Program-made: the position numbers and the translations under genes | The notes under the pieces: generated by a model | The model's input: the letters and a program-made list of their open reading frames with translations, nothing else | Told to the model about the DNA's origin: nothing | Database searches by the model: none | Shown here: positions 52,314 through 60,991 of the stretch, piece after piece | Position numbering within the stretch: position 1 is the first letter of the stretch | Layout of the letters: each line of letters begins with the position of its first letter | From: Aureitalea sp. L0-47 | GTDB lineage: Bacteria; Bacteroidota; Bacteroidia; Flavobacteriales; Flavobacteriaceae | NCBI RefSeq assembly: GCF_026126405.1 | Contig: NZ_JAFMTQ010000006.1 | Coordinates: 103,498-167,497 of the forward strand | Direction: 5' to 3' | Length of the DNA: 64,000 nucleotides

Positions 52314-53571
52314 CCTGGTAAACATAAAAATCGATGGCAGGCCTATGCAGGCTGAAGCCGGAATGAACCTGGTAGATGTTGCCAAACAGAATGGAATTTA
52401 TATCCCTACACTCTGTTATTTTAAAGAACTGAATCCACTGGCTACCTGTAGGATCTGTACCGTAAAAATAAACGGCAGGGAGACAACAGGATGTACGGTT
52501 GCGGTTTCCGAAGGAATGGACATTGAAGTTAATACTGCTGAATTGCTCGACAATCGAAAAGCAATCATCGAAATGCTCTATGCTGAAGGTAATCACTTCT
52601 GCCCATCCTGTGAAAAGAGTGGTAATTGCGATATGCAGAACCTGGGATACGACATGGGTATTACAGTAACTCGTTACCCACACGTGTTTAGTGATAAGAT
52701 AGTCGACTTCAATCCTAAGCGCATGATCATGGAATCCAACCGCTGTATACTCTGTAAACGCTGTGTGGAAGAAGTGAAAACCAAAGACGGCAAGGATGTG
52801 TTCTCCTTCGTTCAGCGAGGAGTGAAGACCCGTGTTCATATCGACTACGAACAGGAAGCAAAACTCAGCGAAGCTGAAGCGCTACACGCGATGAATATTT
52901 GTCCTGTTGGAGCTATTCTTGTAAAAGGAATGATTCAGGAGCAGCCATTCGGTGAGCGGAAATATGACCTTTTGGGCAAGGATATTCTACCCCAGGTTAA
53001 AGAAGACCTGTTACGAGCTACTGAGGATGGTAAGTTTATAGTGGCCACAACATCACTGGCAGGCTGCTTCGGATGCCATATGTCGTTACTAGATATTGAC
53101 ACCGACCTGCTGGATGTTCTTGAAATAGTTGAATTTAATAAATCGCCGCTAACTGACATAAAGAAATTCAGTAAGCAATGTCACATAGGTCTGGTAGAGG
53201 GAGGATGTGCCAATTCTGAAAACGTGGAAGTACTTCGTGAATTCCGTAAGAAATGTGATATCCTGGTTGGATTTGGGGAATGCGCTATTATGGGTGGAAT
53301 TCCCGCTATGAGAAATTTCGTCTCTCTCAAAGAGTGTCTCGAGGAAGCCTATATCAACGGTGTGACCACGGAAGTTGGCGCGGACGTGATTCCAAATCAT
53401 GAGGACATTCCAAAGTTATTGAACAACGTATATCCCTGTAATGAAGTAGTGAAGATCGACTATTACATTCCAGGATGTCCGCCTAACGCTCAGCACATCT
53501 GGAAAGTGGTAAAAAGTATTCTTCTGGGAGAAGAATTTTCCATTGCCCACGATGAATTTAAATACGATTAA
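52306..53571 (+). CDS. HoxU-HoxY fusion: electron-transfer subunit joined to hydrogenase small subunit
   Basis: 421 residues in one uninterrupted frame. Residues 1-220 are HoxU (NuoG-like): 2Fe-2S ligands Cys37, 48, 51, 63; His97-Cys99-102-108 cluster; 4Fe-4S ligands Cys147, 150, 153, 199. From about 240 the protein is HoxY: proximal 4Fe-4S ligands Cys254 and Cys257 (AGCFGCHMS), Cys326 (FGECAIMGG) and Cys391 (PGCPPN). Summed lengths of separate HoxU and HoxY match 421, so nothing appears lost. The fusion would fix the wire between diaphorase and hydrogenase modules. No internal start was obvious at the junction. Confidence 0.92.
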   Translation: MSNLVNIKIDGRPMQAEAGMNLVDVAKQNGIYIPTLCYFKELNPLATCRICTVKINGRETTGCTVAVSEGMDIEVNTAELLDNRKAIIEMLYAEGNHFCPSCEKSGNCDMQNLGYDMGITVTRYPHVFSDKIVDFNPKRMIMESNRCILCKRCVEEVKTKDGKDVFSFVQRGVKTRVHIDYEQEAKLSEAEALHAMNICPVGAILVKGMIQEQPFGERKYDLLGKDILPQVKEDLLRATEDGKFIVATTSLAGCFGCHMSLLDIDTDLLDVLEIVEFNKSPLTDIKKFSKQCHIGLVEGGCANSENVEVLREFRKKCDILVGFGECAIMGGIPAMRNFVSLKECLEEAYINGVTTEVGADVIPNHEDIPKLLNNVYPCNEVVKIDYYIPGCPPNAQHIWKVVKSILLGEEFSIAHDEFKYD

Positions 53572-53592
53572 CCGCCTTGAAAAAATATTGAT

Positions 53593-55044
53593 ATGTCACA
53601 AAAATTAGTCATAGATCCCGTAACCAGAGTGGAAGGACATGGGAAAGTTACCATACACCTGGATGACAACAATAATGTCAACGACGCTTTCTTTCATATT
53701 GTAGAATTCAGGGGGTTTGAAAGATTTATTCAGGGCCACCCTTACTGGGAAGCTCCTGTTTTGGTGCAGCGACTCTGTGGAATCTGCCCGGTGAGTCACC
53801 ACCTTGCGGCAGCAAAGGCAATCGATCAGATCGTCGGATTAGATCCCGAGGACCTGTCGATACCCGCTCAGAAGATCCGCAAGTTATTGCACTTCGGGCA
53901 GGTATTCCAATCGCATGCCTTACACTTCTTCTACCTGGCATCTCCCGACCTATTGTTCGGTTACGATGCCGATCCCGTAAAACGAAATGTAGTGGCCGTA
54001 GCCATGGAGTATCCTGCGTTGGCCAAGAAAGGGATCCTGATGCGGAAATTTGGGCAAGAGATCATTAAGATGGTTGCTGGTAAACGTATCCACGGTATCT
54101 CAACCACACCCGGAGGAGTTCATAAAAAGATCACCGTTAAGGAAAGAAACAGATTCCTGGATGGAAAAGAATTGCCATCAATAGACACCATGATAGAGTG
54201 GTCTGTGGAAGTTCTGGAATTCATCAAAGAGTATCATAGTAAAAACAGTACATTCCTGGACAATTTCGCAAATTATCCATCCGGCCACCTTGGCTTGGTT
54301 AAAAAGGATAATGGGTTCCTTGAATTGTACGATGGAAATCTTCGGGCAACCGATTGGCAGGGGAACATAACCCTTGACGACATTCCAGACGTTGATTATG
54401 CCAAGCATTTCTACGAAGGTGTAGAAAAATGGTCATATCTGAAGTTCCCATACCTGAAGCATATTGGACGTGAAGATGGCTGGAATCGTGTTGGACCGTT
54501 GGCTCGAGTAAATATTTGCGATGGAATTGAAACTCCTTTAGCAGAAAAAGAAAGACTTGAATTCAAGGCTGCAGGCGGTGCTATCAACAATATGACAATG
54601 CATACCCACTGGGCCCGATTGATCGAGATCCTTTACTGTGCCGAAATGATGAAGAAACTGCTGGAGGATGACGATATCATTTCCAACGACCTTTTGCGTA
54701 AGGGAGAAAGACGAAAAGAGGGAGTAGGTATTATTGAAGCACCTCGTGGTACGTTAATCCACCATTATGAAGTGGACGACAAAGACCGGATCACTAGATG
54801 TAACCTTATCGTATCAACCACTCATAATAATGAGGCTATGAATCGAGCGGTTCGCTGGGTAGCGCAGAACGAGATCAGCGGACAACCGCAGGTTACGGAA
54901 GCCATGATGAACCAGATCGAAGTGGCCATTCGTGCTTACGACCCATGTTTGAGCTGTGCTACGCATGCCCTGGGTAAGATGCCATTGGATATTTCAATTA
55001 TAGACGCTTACGGAAACAAGATCGATGAACGACTCAGGATGTAA
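53593..55044 (+). CDS. hoxH: [NiFe]-hydrogenase large subunit, HoxH type
   Basis: 483 residues. The L1 motif is RLCGICPVSHH (Cys62, Cys65) and the L2 motif DPCLSCATH (Cys452, Cys455, His458), supplying the four nickel-binding cysteines. A 25-residue C-terminal extension after His458 should be removed by a maturation protease after Ni insertion. With HoxF and the HoxUY fusion it forms a cytoplasmic, NAD-coupled group 3d-like enzyme that can oxidise H2. The stop overlaps the protease gene by 20 bp. Confidence 0.95.
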   Translation: MSQKLVIDPVTRVEGHGKVTIHLDDNNNVNDAFFHIVEFRGFERFIQGHPYWEAPVLVQRLCGICPVSHHLAAAKAIDQIVGLDPEDLSIPAQKIRKLLHFGQVFQSHALHFFYLASPDLLFGYDADPVKRNVVAVAMEYPALAKKGILMRKFGQEIIKMVAGKRIHGISTTPGGVHKKITVKERNRFLDGKELPSIDTMIEWSVEVLEFIKEYHSKNSTFLDNFANYPSGHLGLVKKDNGFLELYDGNLRATDWQGNITLDDIPDVDYAKHFYEGVEKWSYLKFPYLKHIGREDGWNRVGPLARVNICDGIETPLAEKERLEFKAAGGAINNMTMHTHWARLIEILYCAEMMKKLLEDDDIISNDLLRKGERRKEGVGIIEAPRGTLIHHYEVDDKDRITRCNLIVSTTHNNEAMNRAVRWVAQNEISGQPQVTEAMMNQIEVAIRAYDPCLSCATHALGKMPLDISIIDAYGNKIDERLRM

Positions 55045-55489
55045 AATACTGATACTGGGAATAGGCAATTCGGGCCGATCGGACGATGGTTTGGGTTGGG
55101 CCTTTCTGGATGCTATTGAAGGTGAGATCCCTGCAAACTACGATCTGGAGTATAGATACCAACTTCAGGTGGAGGATGCCGAGTTAATATCGCAATACAA
55201 TCGTGTCTACTTTGTAGATGCCCATATCAATACTTTTGAAAACGGATTTCATTTAGAAGAGGGTAAACCTTTGCAGACCGATAGCTTTACAACCCACCAG
55301 CTGGATCCTGAAACGGTTCTATACCTGGCTGATACCATATACGATGCTCGGCCCGAATCGTTTATCCTGGGGATTTCAGGAGTAGATTTTGAATTGAAGA
55401 TCGGAATGTCTGAAAAGGCGAGCAAGAATCTTTCGACAGCTTTGAAATTTTTCAGAAAAGAAATATTAGAACTAACAGTAAACCATTAA
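55025..55489 (+). CDS. hoxW: Hydrogenase maturation protease, HoxW-like
   Basis: 154 residues. The core motif GIGNSGRSDDGLGWAFLDAI has Arg and Asp-Asp where HyaD-type enzymes have Met-Gly-Asp-Glu, fitting the HoxW/HycI group. FVDAHINT and TTHQLDPETVLYLA supply the other expected metal-site residues. Overlap with hoxH (20 bp) points to it as the enzyme that trims the HoxH C-terminus. It is quite different from the protease at 49168. Confidence 0.88.
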   Translation: MNDSGCKILILGIGNSGRSDDGLGWAFLDAIEGEIPANYDLEYRYQLQVEDAELISQYNRVYFVDAHINTFENGFHLEEGKPLQTDSFTTHQLDPETVLYLADTIYDARPESFILGISGVDFELKIGMSEKASKNLSTALKFFRKEILELTVNH

Positions 55490-55492
55490 ATT

Positions 55493-56305
55493 ATGTGCGG
55501 CACTTGCGGATGCTCTTCAGAAGAAAACAAGGTGATGATCCTGGAACCCGGTACAGGAAAAAATCAGCATGAACATGAACACGATCATGGGCATCACCAC
55601 CATCATCATCATGATCATGACCATCAAGATCACCACCACCACGATCACAATCACAGGGTACTTCAACTTGAGGAGAATATCCTTCAGCACAACGATTTGA
55701 TGGCGGCTAAAAATCGTGGTTATTTTGAAGCCAAGGGGGTATTCGCACTTAATCTTGTTAGCTCTCCGGGCTCCGGAAAGACCGCTATACTGGAAAGAAC
55801 ATTAGCGGATCTCAAGGATGAAGTGCCATTTTATGTTATTGAAGGTGACCAGCAAACGCGAAATGATGCCAATAGAATTGCAGCATTGGATGTTCCGGTG
55901 CTTCAGATAAATACAGGAAAGGGCTGTCACCTGGAAAGTGAGATCGTCCTTGAAGCAGTGAAACAACTCTCAATTGAGAAAAATGGAATCCTGATGATCG
56001 AAAACGTGGGGAACCTGGTATGTCCATCCATGTTCGACCTGGGAGAAAGCAAGCGTGTGGTAATAATAAGTCCTACTGAAGGTGACGACAAGCCGTTGAA
56101 GTATCCCGACATGTTCCATACTTCGGATATCTGTATTATTAACAAAATCGATCTAATACCGTATCTTGACACAGATTTAGAAGTACTGAAGGAGAATGCG
56201 CTTAAAGTCAATCCGAAACTACAATTCTTTGAGTTATCCGCTACAAAAGGAACTGGAATGAAGGAATGGTATAATTGGCTTAAAGAAGAATTTAAATCAA
56301 TCTAA
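55493..56305 (+). CDS. hypB: Hydrogenase nickel incorporation GTPase HypB
   Basis: 270 residues. It begins MCGTCGCSS, the high-affinity metal site. A histidine-rich stretch at about residues 23-50 contains over 15 histidines, a nickel-storage region. The GTPase domain has P-loop SSPGSGKTAIL, IEGDQQTRNDANRI and the guanine motif INKIDLIP. It loads nickel into HoxH together with HypA. Confidence 0.96.
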   Translation: MCGTCGCSSEENKVMILEPGTGKNQHEHEHDHGHHHHHHHDHDHQDHHHHDHNHRVLQLEENILQHNDLMAAKNRGYFEAKGVFALNLVSSPGSGKTAILERTLADLKDEVPFYVIEGDQQTRNDANRIAALDVPVLQINTGKGCHLESEIVLEAVKQLSIEKNGILMIENVGNLVCPSMFDLGESKRVVIISPTEGDDKPLKYPDMFHTSDICIINKIDLIPYLDTDLEVLKENALKVNPKLQFFELSATKGTGMKEWYNWLKEEFKSI

Positions 56306-56308
56306 AGT

Positions 56309-56566
56309 ATGTGCCTGGCAATACCCGGAAAACTCGTAGAGATCGTTAATCCCGAAGCAATAGAATTCAGGACAGGAAAAGTTTCCTTTGACGGTGTGAT
56401 GAAGGAAGTCAGTCTTGCGTTAGTGCCCGAGGCCAAATTAGACGACTACGTCCTTGTCCATGTTGGAGCTGCCATTAGCATCGTGGATGAAGAAGAAGCT
56501 AAGAAAACTTTTGAACTACTAAAGCAACTTGACGAGCTCGGGGAACTTGACCCTTCGTCTCCATAA
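56309..56566 (+). CDS. hypC: Hydrogenase maturation chaperone HypC
   Basis: 85 residues starting MCLAIPGKLVEI; Cys2 carries the Fe(CN)2CO unit between HypD and the large subunit. The segment VLVHVGAAISIVDEEEA is the family hallmark. It lies 3 bp after hypB, closing the operon. A weak hairpin around 56593-56609 may end the transcript. Confidence 0.95.
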   Translation: MCLAIPGKLVEIVNPEAIEFRTGKVSFDGVMKEVSLALVPEAKLDDYVLVHVGAAISIVDEEEAKKTFELLKQLDELGELDPSSP

Positions 56567-56600
56567 TCTTTTCAAACAAAATTTTCTACTATCATCACCT

Positions 56601-58163
56601 TCAGTGATGTGTCAGTATTTTTCCAGGATTTACAGGCTTTACGGTCTTATTTTCAATCACCATTTCACCGTTTACCCATAAAAACTCCACCCCTTCCGAT
56701 AGTGAACGGGGTTCTGTGTAAGTAGCATTTACTTTCAGCGTTTCCGGGTTCAGTAACACGAGATCCGCATAATAATCTGTGGTTATCTGGCCTCTCCCCT
56801 CTAATTTAAAGAATTGCGCAGGGAGGTAAGTGATCTTATGGACGGCCTCTTCCCAGCTCAACGCCTTGAGTTCTTTCACATACCGTTGCAGGTATTCCGT
56901 AAAGGCACCATAGGACCTGGGGTGTGGCTCTCCAATCGTCGTGGGTGCATTGATGGGATAACTCCAGGAATCAGTGCACACCATTGCCTTTTCCCAGAGA
57001 ATTGCAGCATCGATATCTTCCTGGTCAATACAATGGTATACGATCCACGCTTCGGTATTGTCCATCAAAATCCTGGCTACTGTTTCCGCTTCGGAAAGCC
57101 CTTGTTCTTTGGCGATCTGCCTAACATCCTTACCGGCAAAATCTTTGTTCTCTTTTGAAATGACAAGCATTTGCGAAAGGTCGTAATCCCTGGAAACGAT
57201 CCAGTCTGCAATACTTTTAACCACCTCATCCTGTTGCAATTTCTCTTTGATTTCCTTTATTCCATCTTTCAGAATATATTTCGGGATAAAGGCTCTCATT
57301 TTAGTAGATATGGCAGTATAAGGATATACGTCGATTGCCACTTCATTCTCAGGGTTTTCTTCGTTGAATTTCTCGAGTTCCTTTAGAATCTTTGGAATTT
57401 TTCCCCAGTTTTGCTTCTCCGCTGCTTTCAAATGGCTCACCAGCGTCCGAATGTTCGCGCCTTTGCACACAGTCAATGCCTCTTCCACTGCTTCTTCCAC
57501 TTTATCACGTTCGTCTCGTATATGCGAGGCATACACCCCGTCTTTTTCAGCAGCGATTTTGGCGAGCTCAACAATTTCCTTTGTTTCTGCAAAACAGCCG
57601 GGTGGATAGATCAATCCCGTTGAAAAACCAATACCCCCCTGCTCCAGGGCCTCCCTAAGAGAAGATTTCATAGCTTCCAACTCCTGATCTTTTAATACTT
57701 TCCAGTCTTCCAGGTTACCGCCGCGAAGTGTACTGTGTCCGATCAAGGTTGCAATATTAAACTGAAGATTGTCTTTGATCGCTTTAAAATATTCCTCCAG
57801 ACTCGTCCAGTTGAATGGAAACCCAATTTCTCCTGATAAGCGCTCCATGGTAGGTTTGAGGTTCTCACCGATTGGTGCCGGAGATGTACCACAATTACCA
57901 AAAATTTCTGTAGTAATACCTTGATACAATTTGTGATCAGCCGCATTGGGGAAGAAGTAACCAAAGCCTGTAGATGCGTGCGGGTCTATAAATCCGGGCG
58001 AGAGTATTCGTCCGCCACCATCGATGGTTTCCTTAGCCTCTGGCAGTTCTGTGTCCGGATCAAACAGGACTATTTTATTCCCCAGAATACCAACAGGCTG
58101 AATCACAGCTTTTTGCTTCAAACCTGTGCATATCGTGGCGTTAATAATAAGGTAATCCAACAT
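56601..58163 (-). CDS. N-acyl-D-amino-acid deacylase family amidohydrolase
   Basis: 520 residues. It begins LDYLIINATICTG, and FIDPHASTGFGYF carries metal-ligand residues where most relatives have HSHxD; here His is followed by A-S-T. ASHIRDERDKVEEAV, VSHLKAAEKQNWGK and HPRSYGAFTEYL match D-aminoacylases. By family it hydrolyses N-acyl-D-amino acids to free D-amino acids. It is the last gene of a four-gene operon with a racemase-like enzyme and a GNAT, which suggests amino acid stereo-conversion. Confidence 0.87.
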   Translation of the reverse strand: MLDYLIINATICTGLKQKAVIQPVGILGNKIVLFDPDTELPEAKETIDGGGRILSPGFIDPHASTGFGYFFPNAADHKLYQGITTEIFGNCGTSPAPIGENLKPTMERLSGEIGFPFNWTSLEEYFKAIKDNLQFNIATLIGHSTLRGGNLEDWKVLKDQELEAMKSSLREALEQGGIGFSTGLIYPPGCFAETKEIVELAKIAAEKDGVYASHIRDERDKVEEAVEEALTVCKGANIRTLVSHLKAAEKQNWGKIPKILKELEKFNEENPENEVAIDVYPYTAISTKMRAFIPKYILKDGIKEIKEKLQQDEVVKSIADWIVSRDYDLSQMLVISKENKDFAGKDVRQIAKEQGLSEAETVARILMDNTEAWIVYHCIDQEDIDAAILWEKAMVCTDSWSYPINAPTTIGEPHPRSYGAFTEYLQRYVKELKALSWEEAVHKITYLPAQFFKLEGRGQITTDYYADLVLLNPETLKVNATYTEPRSLSEGVEFLWVNGEMVIENKTVKPVNPGKILTHH

Positions 58164-58181
58164 AGAATTTATATGCTTGTT

Positions 58182-59339
58182 TTATGGTAGTGAATATTCG
58201 TGACTTTGTAGTGTGTAATAATCGATCTTCTCCTGGAGGATATTGCTCTCTAATGATTTCCGCACATCGATCAAACCATTGTCCATTTCAATTGCGGGGC
58301 TGATAATATCTTCAACAAAATAGCGACTCGATGGACTGAGGTCATTGGCTTTGGCGTTTGCAAGATAGGCCGCCAATTCCAGGTTCTGTAATCGACCTAC
58401 ACCTGTCTCGAACATTCCTCCCATCCAGCAGGGTATATCGTGGTTCTTGCAGTAATTCAGGATCTCGATACTGCTAGTTATCCCCCCTACCCGGCCGATT
58501 TTTAAATTCAGCTCATCCAGTAGACCCAATTGGTGCAATTTTACCACATCGCCAATACTTTCCACTTCCTCATCAAAGCAAATCTTCAGCTTCGGATATC
58601 TGCGCCTGGCCTCCAGGAGCAAGTCGAAACGATCCGGAGGTGTGGGTTGTTCAACGTGTGTTTCAAAGTGAGTGTAATGTGATAGCTTTTCAAGATCACT
58701 GCCCCGAAAGCTTCCGTTAGCATCAAAACTCAATTGCACATTTCTTTCTGAAAGCAAAGGATAAACTGATTCGAAAACGCTAGAGTTCACGTAAGGTGAG
58801 ATCTTAAATTTCAACCGCTTATATCCTTCGTCAATTGATTTATTTACAACATCCAGCATTTCTGCCTGGTCGTCGTAAATACCCAGGGAAATACCCACAG
58901 GCACTGAGGGCTTCATATCACTGTTTAAATAATCGGAGAGTCCCTTAGCTTTCGACTGTTGCTTTAAAACCTGGTACATAGCAGATTCTACAGCCGATTT
59001 CGTGAAGTTCCATCCGCGGATACCATTGAGAATATGGATTACATCCTTATAGCTTTGGGAGGGCTGCAGTCTGGGAATTATAAATTTCTGAATGAGGATC
59101 AGCGAAGCCTTGATGAATTCCGCAGAATAAAAAGGGTCCGGTCTGCACGAACACTCACCATATCCCACTCTACCCTCTTTGTCTATCCATTTTACGAGAA
59201 TTGTCTTTTTCGACTTTCGTTCTCCAATCCCCGATTTGAAGGTACTTTTCTGAGGAAGATCTATGAGGTATAATTCAATACGCTTTAAGGTAATTATGCC
59301 TTCCATATTTACAGTTGTGCCTGGATTGTTATCATGCAA
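58182..59339 (-). CDS. Enolase-superfamily enzyme, dipeptide epimerase / N-acylamino-acid racemase-like
   Basis: 385 residues. The muconate-lactonizing-type barrel has the KxK pair in YKRLKFKISP, metal ligands in SFDANGSFRG and CFDEEVES, and the second-side lysine in LNLKIGRVGGITSS. This set fits racemases and epimerases (NSAR/AEE/MenC group); the exact substrate cannot be read from sequence. The first 11 residues may be non-native, and MEGIITLKRIELYL is an alternative start. It lies between the CDO-like and deacylase genes, 6 and 18 bp away. Confidence 0.85.
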   Translation of the reverse strand: MHDNNPGTTVNMEGIITLKRIELYLIDLPQKSTFKSGIGERKSKKTILVKWIDKEGRVGYGECSCRPDPFYSAEFIKASLILIQKFIIPRLQPSQSYKDVIHILNGIRGWNFTKSAVESAMYQVLKQQSKAKGLSDYLNSDMKPSVPVGISLGIYDDQAEMLDVVNKSIDEGYKRLKFKISPYVNSSVFESVYPLLSERNVQLSFDANGSFRGSDLEKLSHYTHFETHVEQPTPPDRFDLLLEARRRYPKLKICFDEEVESIGDVVKLHQLGLLDELNLKIGRVGGITSSIEILNYCKNHDIPCWMGGMFETGVGRLQNLELAAYLANAKANDLSPSSRYFVEDIISPAIEMDNGLIDVRKSLESNILQEKIDYYTLQSHEYSLP

Positions 59340-59345
59340 AACAGT

Positions 59346-60104
59346 TTATACGGTTACATTTACCAATTGTTCCATCTTTAAGACAATCTGCTCTTTGATC
59401 CTGGATATCTCTTCGGAAGGCTCCTGTCGTAAACAATAGTCCATATATAAATACGCGTAATGGATAAGTACTTCATCCGAAGGTATAACGCCGGGTTCAG
59501 TACGATTTATCGCTTCCGAAGGTAATTTAAAAAAGGCCCCGCCGCTGGTATAGGCGATGCGATCGAACGCAAGATCGAAATTCATGGCATCATCAGTAAT
59601 ACCATTGTCTTTCTGGTTTACTCCGTAAACATGTAATGTAAGATAGGGAGCGCCGGAGGTATTACCCATCTGGTGGATCAAAGCGTTGTTCACTTTAACC
59701 ACTGAACCGGAAGGAATGATCTCTTTTTTCGAAAAACAAAGTGTATTGTCCTTAACGTGAAATATAAAATGATGTGTATTTCCAAAGACCTGTACAACTC
59801 CCCATTCGGTGTATCCGTGATTGTGAATGGAAGAATAATCTCCCGGATTCCAGGACATCACCATCACTTCGAACTGATCGGTCTCATGTACTAATCGCCT
59901 TCCATAACAATCTTCCACCGGGTGATTGAAATCGGCAAATGGCATTAGATCCTCCTCCGTAACATTTGCCTCAGCAACCAATTCCGCAGCTCTTTTCGGT
60001 GTTAGGCTATTGTGTTCGTTCAAATGCGATTGAATCTGTTGAATTAAATTTTTTAAAGATGAGTTCATCTTTTCCTTTTCCATATATGTTGTATTTGTAA
60101 TCAT
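59346..60104 (-). CDS. Cysteine dioxygenase type I-like cupin protein
   Basis: 252 residues. The cupin core has the iron-binding motif in SIHNHGYTEWGVVQVFG and the third histidine in NALIHQMGN, as in thiol dioxygenases. Starts at 60104, 60083 and 60068 are all possible; the last gives the most family-like beginning. By family it adds O2 to a small thiol, such as cysteine to cysteine sulfinate; the substrate here is unknown. It starts 8 bp after the GNAT stop. Confidence 0.85.
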   Translation of the reverse strand: MITNTTYMEKEKMNSSLKNLIQQIQSHLNEHNSLTPKRAAELVAEANVTEEDLMPFADFNHPVEDCYGRRLVHETDQFEVMVMSWNPGDYSSIHNHGYTEWGVVQVFGNTHHFIFHVKDNTLCFSKKEIIPSGSVVKVNNALIHQMGNTSGAPYLTLHVYGVNQKDNGITDDAMNFDLAFDRIAYTSGGAFFKLPSEAINRTEPGVIPSDEVLIHYAYLYMDYCLRQEPSEEISRIKEQIVLKMEQLVNVTV

Positions 60105-60111
60105 TAAATTG

Positions 60112-60624
60112 TCAGTTTATAAGGTATTGCATTATCACTACGTCCACCCATCGGTCGTTCTTAAATCCTACTTCTTTCTGGGTTCCAACGATGGTATATC
60201 CCAATTCCATATTGTATTTGATACTTGCTTCGTTGTGGGCAAAAACTTTTGCTACAAGGTGGTGATAACCCAGATCCCGGCACTGATCGATGAGAAATCT
60301 TTTCATTTCACTACCATACCCTTTTCGCAATTCTTCGGTTGTGATGTATATCGCTGTTTCAGCCGTGAAACGATAGCCTCCTCTTTCACTGTATCTTTTG
60401 ATAATACCCCAACCTATCACCTTTTCTTCTTTCTTCAGTGAGTATAGGCGCTCTCTGTCGTTGAAGTCTGCGACCCACTTGGCGATGTCTGCTGCCGACT
60501 TGTAATTCTCTTCCATGGTGGCATTACCATCGGAGATATATTCATTGTAAATCTCAGCAACAACTTGATAATCTCGGATCGTGCAAGGTTCTATGTCCAA
60601 ATCCTGTTTTTTTGCGTGAAGCAT
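60112..60624 (-). CDS. GNAT N-acetyltransferase, phosphinothricin-acetyltransferase-like
   Basis: 170 residues. The acetyl-CoA motif is LRKGYGSEMKRFLIDQ, preceded by the ETAIYITTEELR strand and followed by VAKVFAHNEASIKYNMELGY. The PAT/MnaT subgroup acetylates alpha-amino groups of amino acids. It is the first gene of the operon GNAT, CDO-like, racemase, deacylase, where it could supply the N-acyl group. Confidence 0.88.
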   Translation of the reverse strand: MLHAKKQDLDIEPCTIRDYQVVAEIYNEYISDGNATMEENYKSAADIAKWVADFNDRERLYSLKKEEKVIGWGIIKRYSERGGYRFTAETAIYITTEELRKGYGSEMKRFLIDQCRDLGYHHLVAKVFAHNEASIKYNMELGYTIVGTQKEVGFKNDRWVDVVIMQYLIN

Positions 60625-60880
60625 CTGAAGTTTCCTATTTTACCTACGATCAGACCAGGTCCGAAACTATATTAGATGGATAAGTCCATACTTTTTACAC
60701 TAGCCATCAGTAATGATAGTCGAGAAAAGACGTAGGGAGATAAAATAACAATTCTCTGAGGAATGTAAAACTATTTTTTGAAAATAATGTTTCCTTAATG
60801 TGATATCTTTTCAACCAGGAATATGACTAGCTAAAAACTACGTTAATCAATTAATTTACATATGTTTACAAAAAACAAAA
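60625..60880. other. Intergenic region upstream of the GNAT operon
   Basis: About 250 bp, AT-rich. It must hold the leftward promoter of the GNAT operon, but I see no clear -7 box and no FNR-type palindrome. No coding sequence was recognised. Confidence 0.6.
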
Positions 60881-60905
60881 CCTCGTTTCCGAAGGAGAAA
60901 CGAGG
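60881..60905 (-). terminator. Terminator of the SbtA operon
   Basis: Nine-bp stem CCTCGTTTC / GAAACGAGG with a 7-nt loop. A T-rich tail follows on the reverse strand. Confidence 0.88.
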
Positions 60906-60962
60906 CATTGCTGCTTATACTATCAGGGTGTGTGCCTGACAAGCCCACTTTGGGCGCTTAGA

Positions 60963-60988
60963 TATCCGGTTCGTGAGCTAACCGGATA
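60963..60988 (-). other. Stop-proximal hairpin of the SbtA gene
   Basis: Perfect 9-bp stem TATCCGGTT / AACCGGATA with an 8-nt loop ends 3 bp from the SbtA stop. With the GCCCA/TGGGC hairpin at about 60940-60953 and the terminator it makes three stem-loops in a row. No T-run follows it. Confidence 0.65.
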
Positions 60989-60991
60989 AAT

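Noticed and set aside
52900..53030. Internal translation start that would yield a separate HoxY
   Set aside because: The only nearby Met (KGMIQEQ) lies about 45 residues before the first HoxY cysteine with no stop or clear start signal; a fusion is the simpler reading.
60700..60720. TGATAG-containing stretch upstream of the GNAT operon as another FNR-type site
   Set aside because: It lacks the second half-site at the required distance and no box lies 29.5 bp away.
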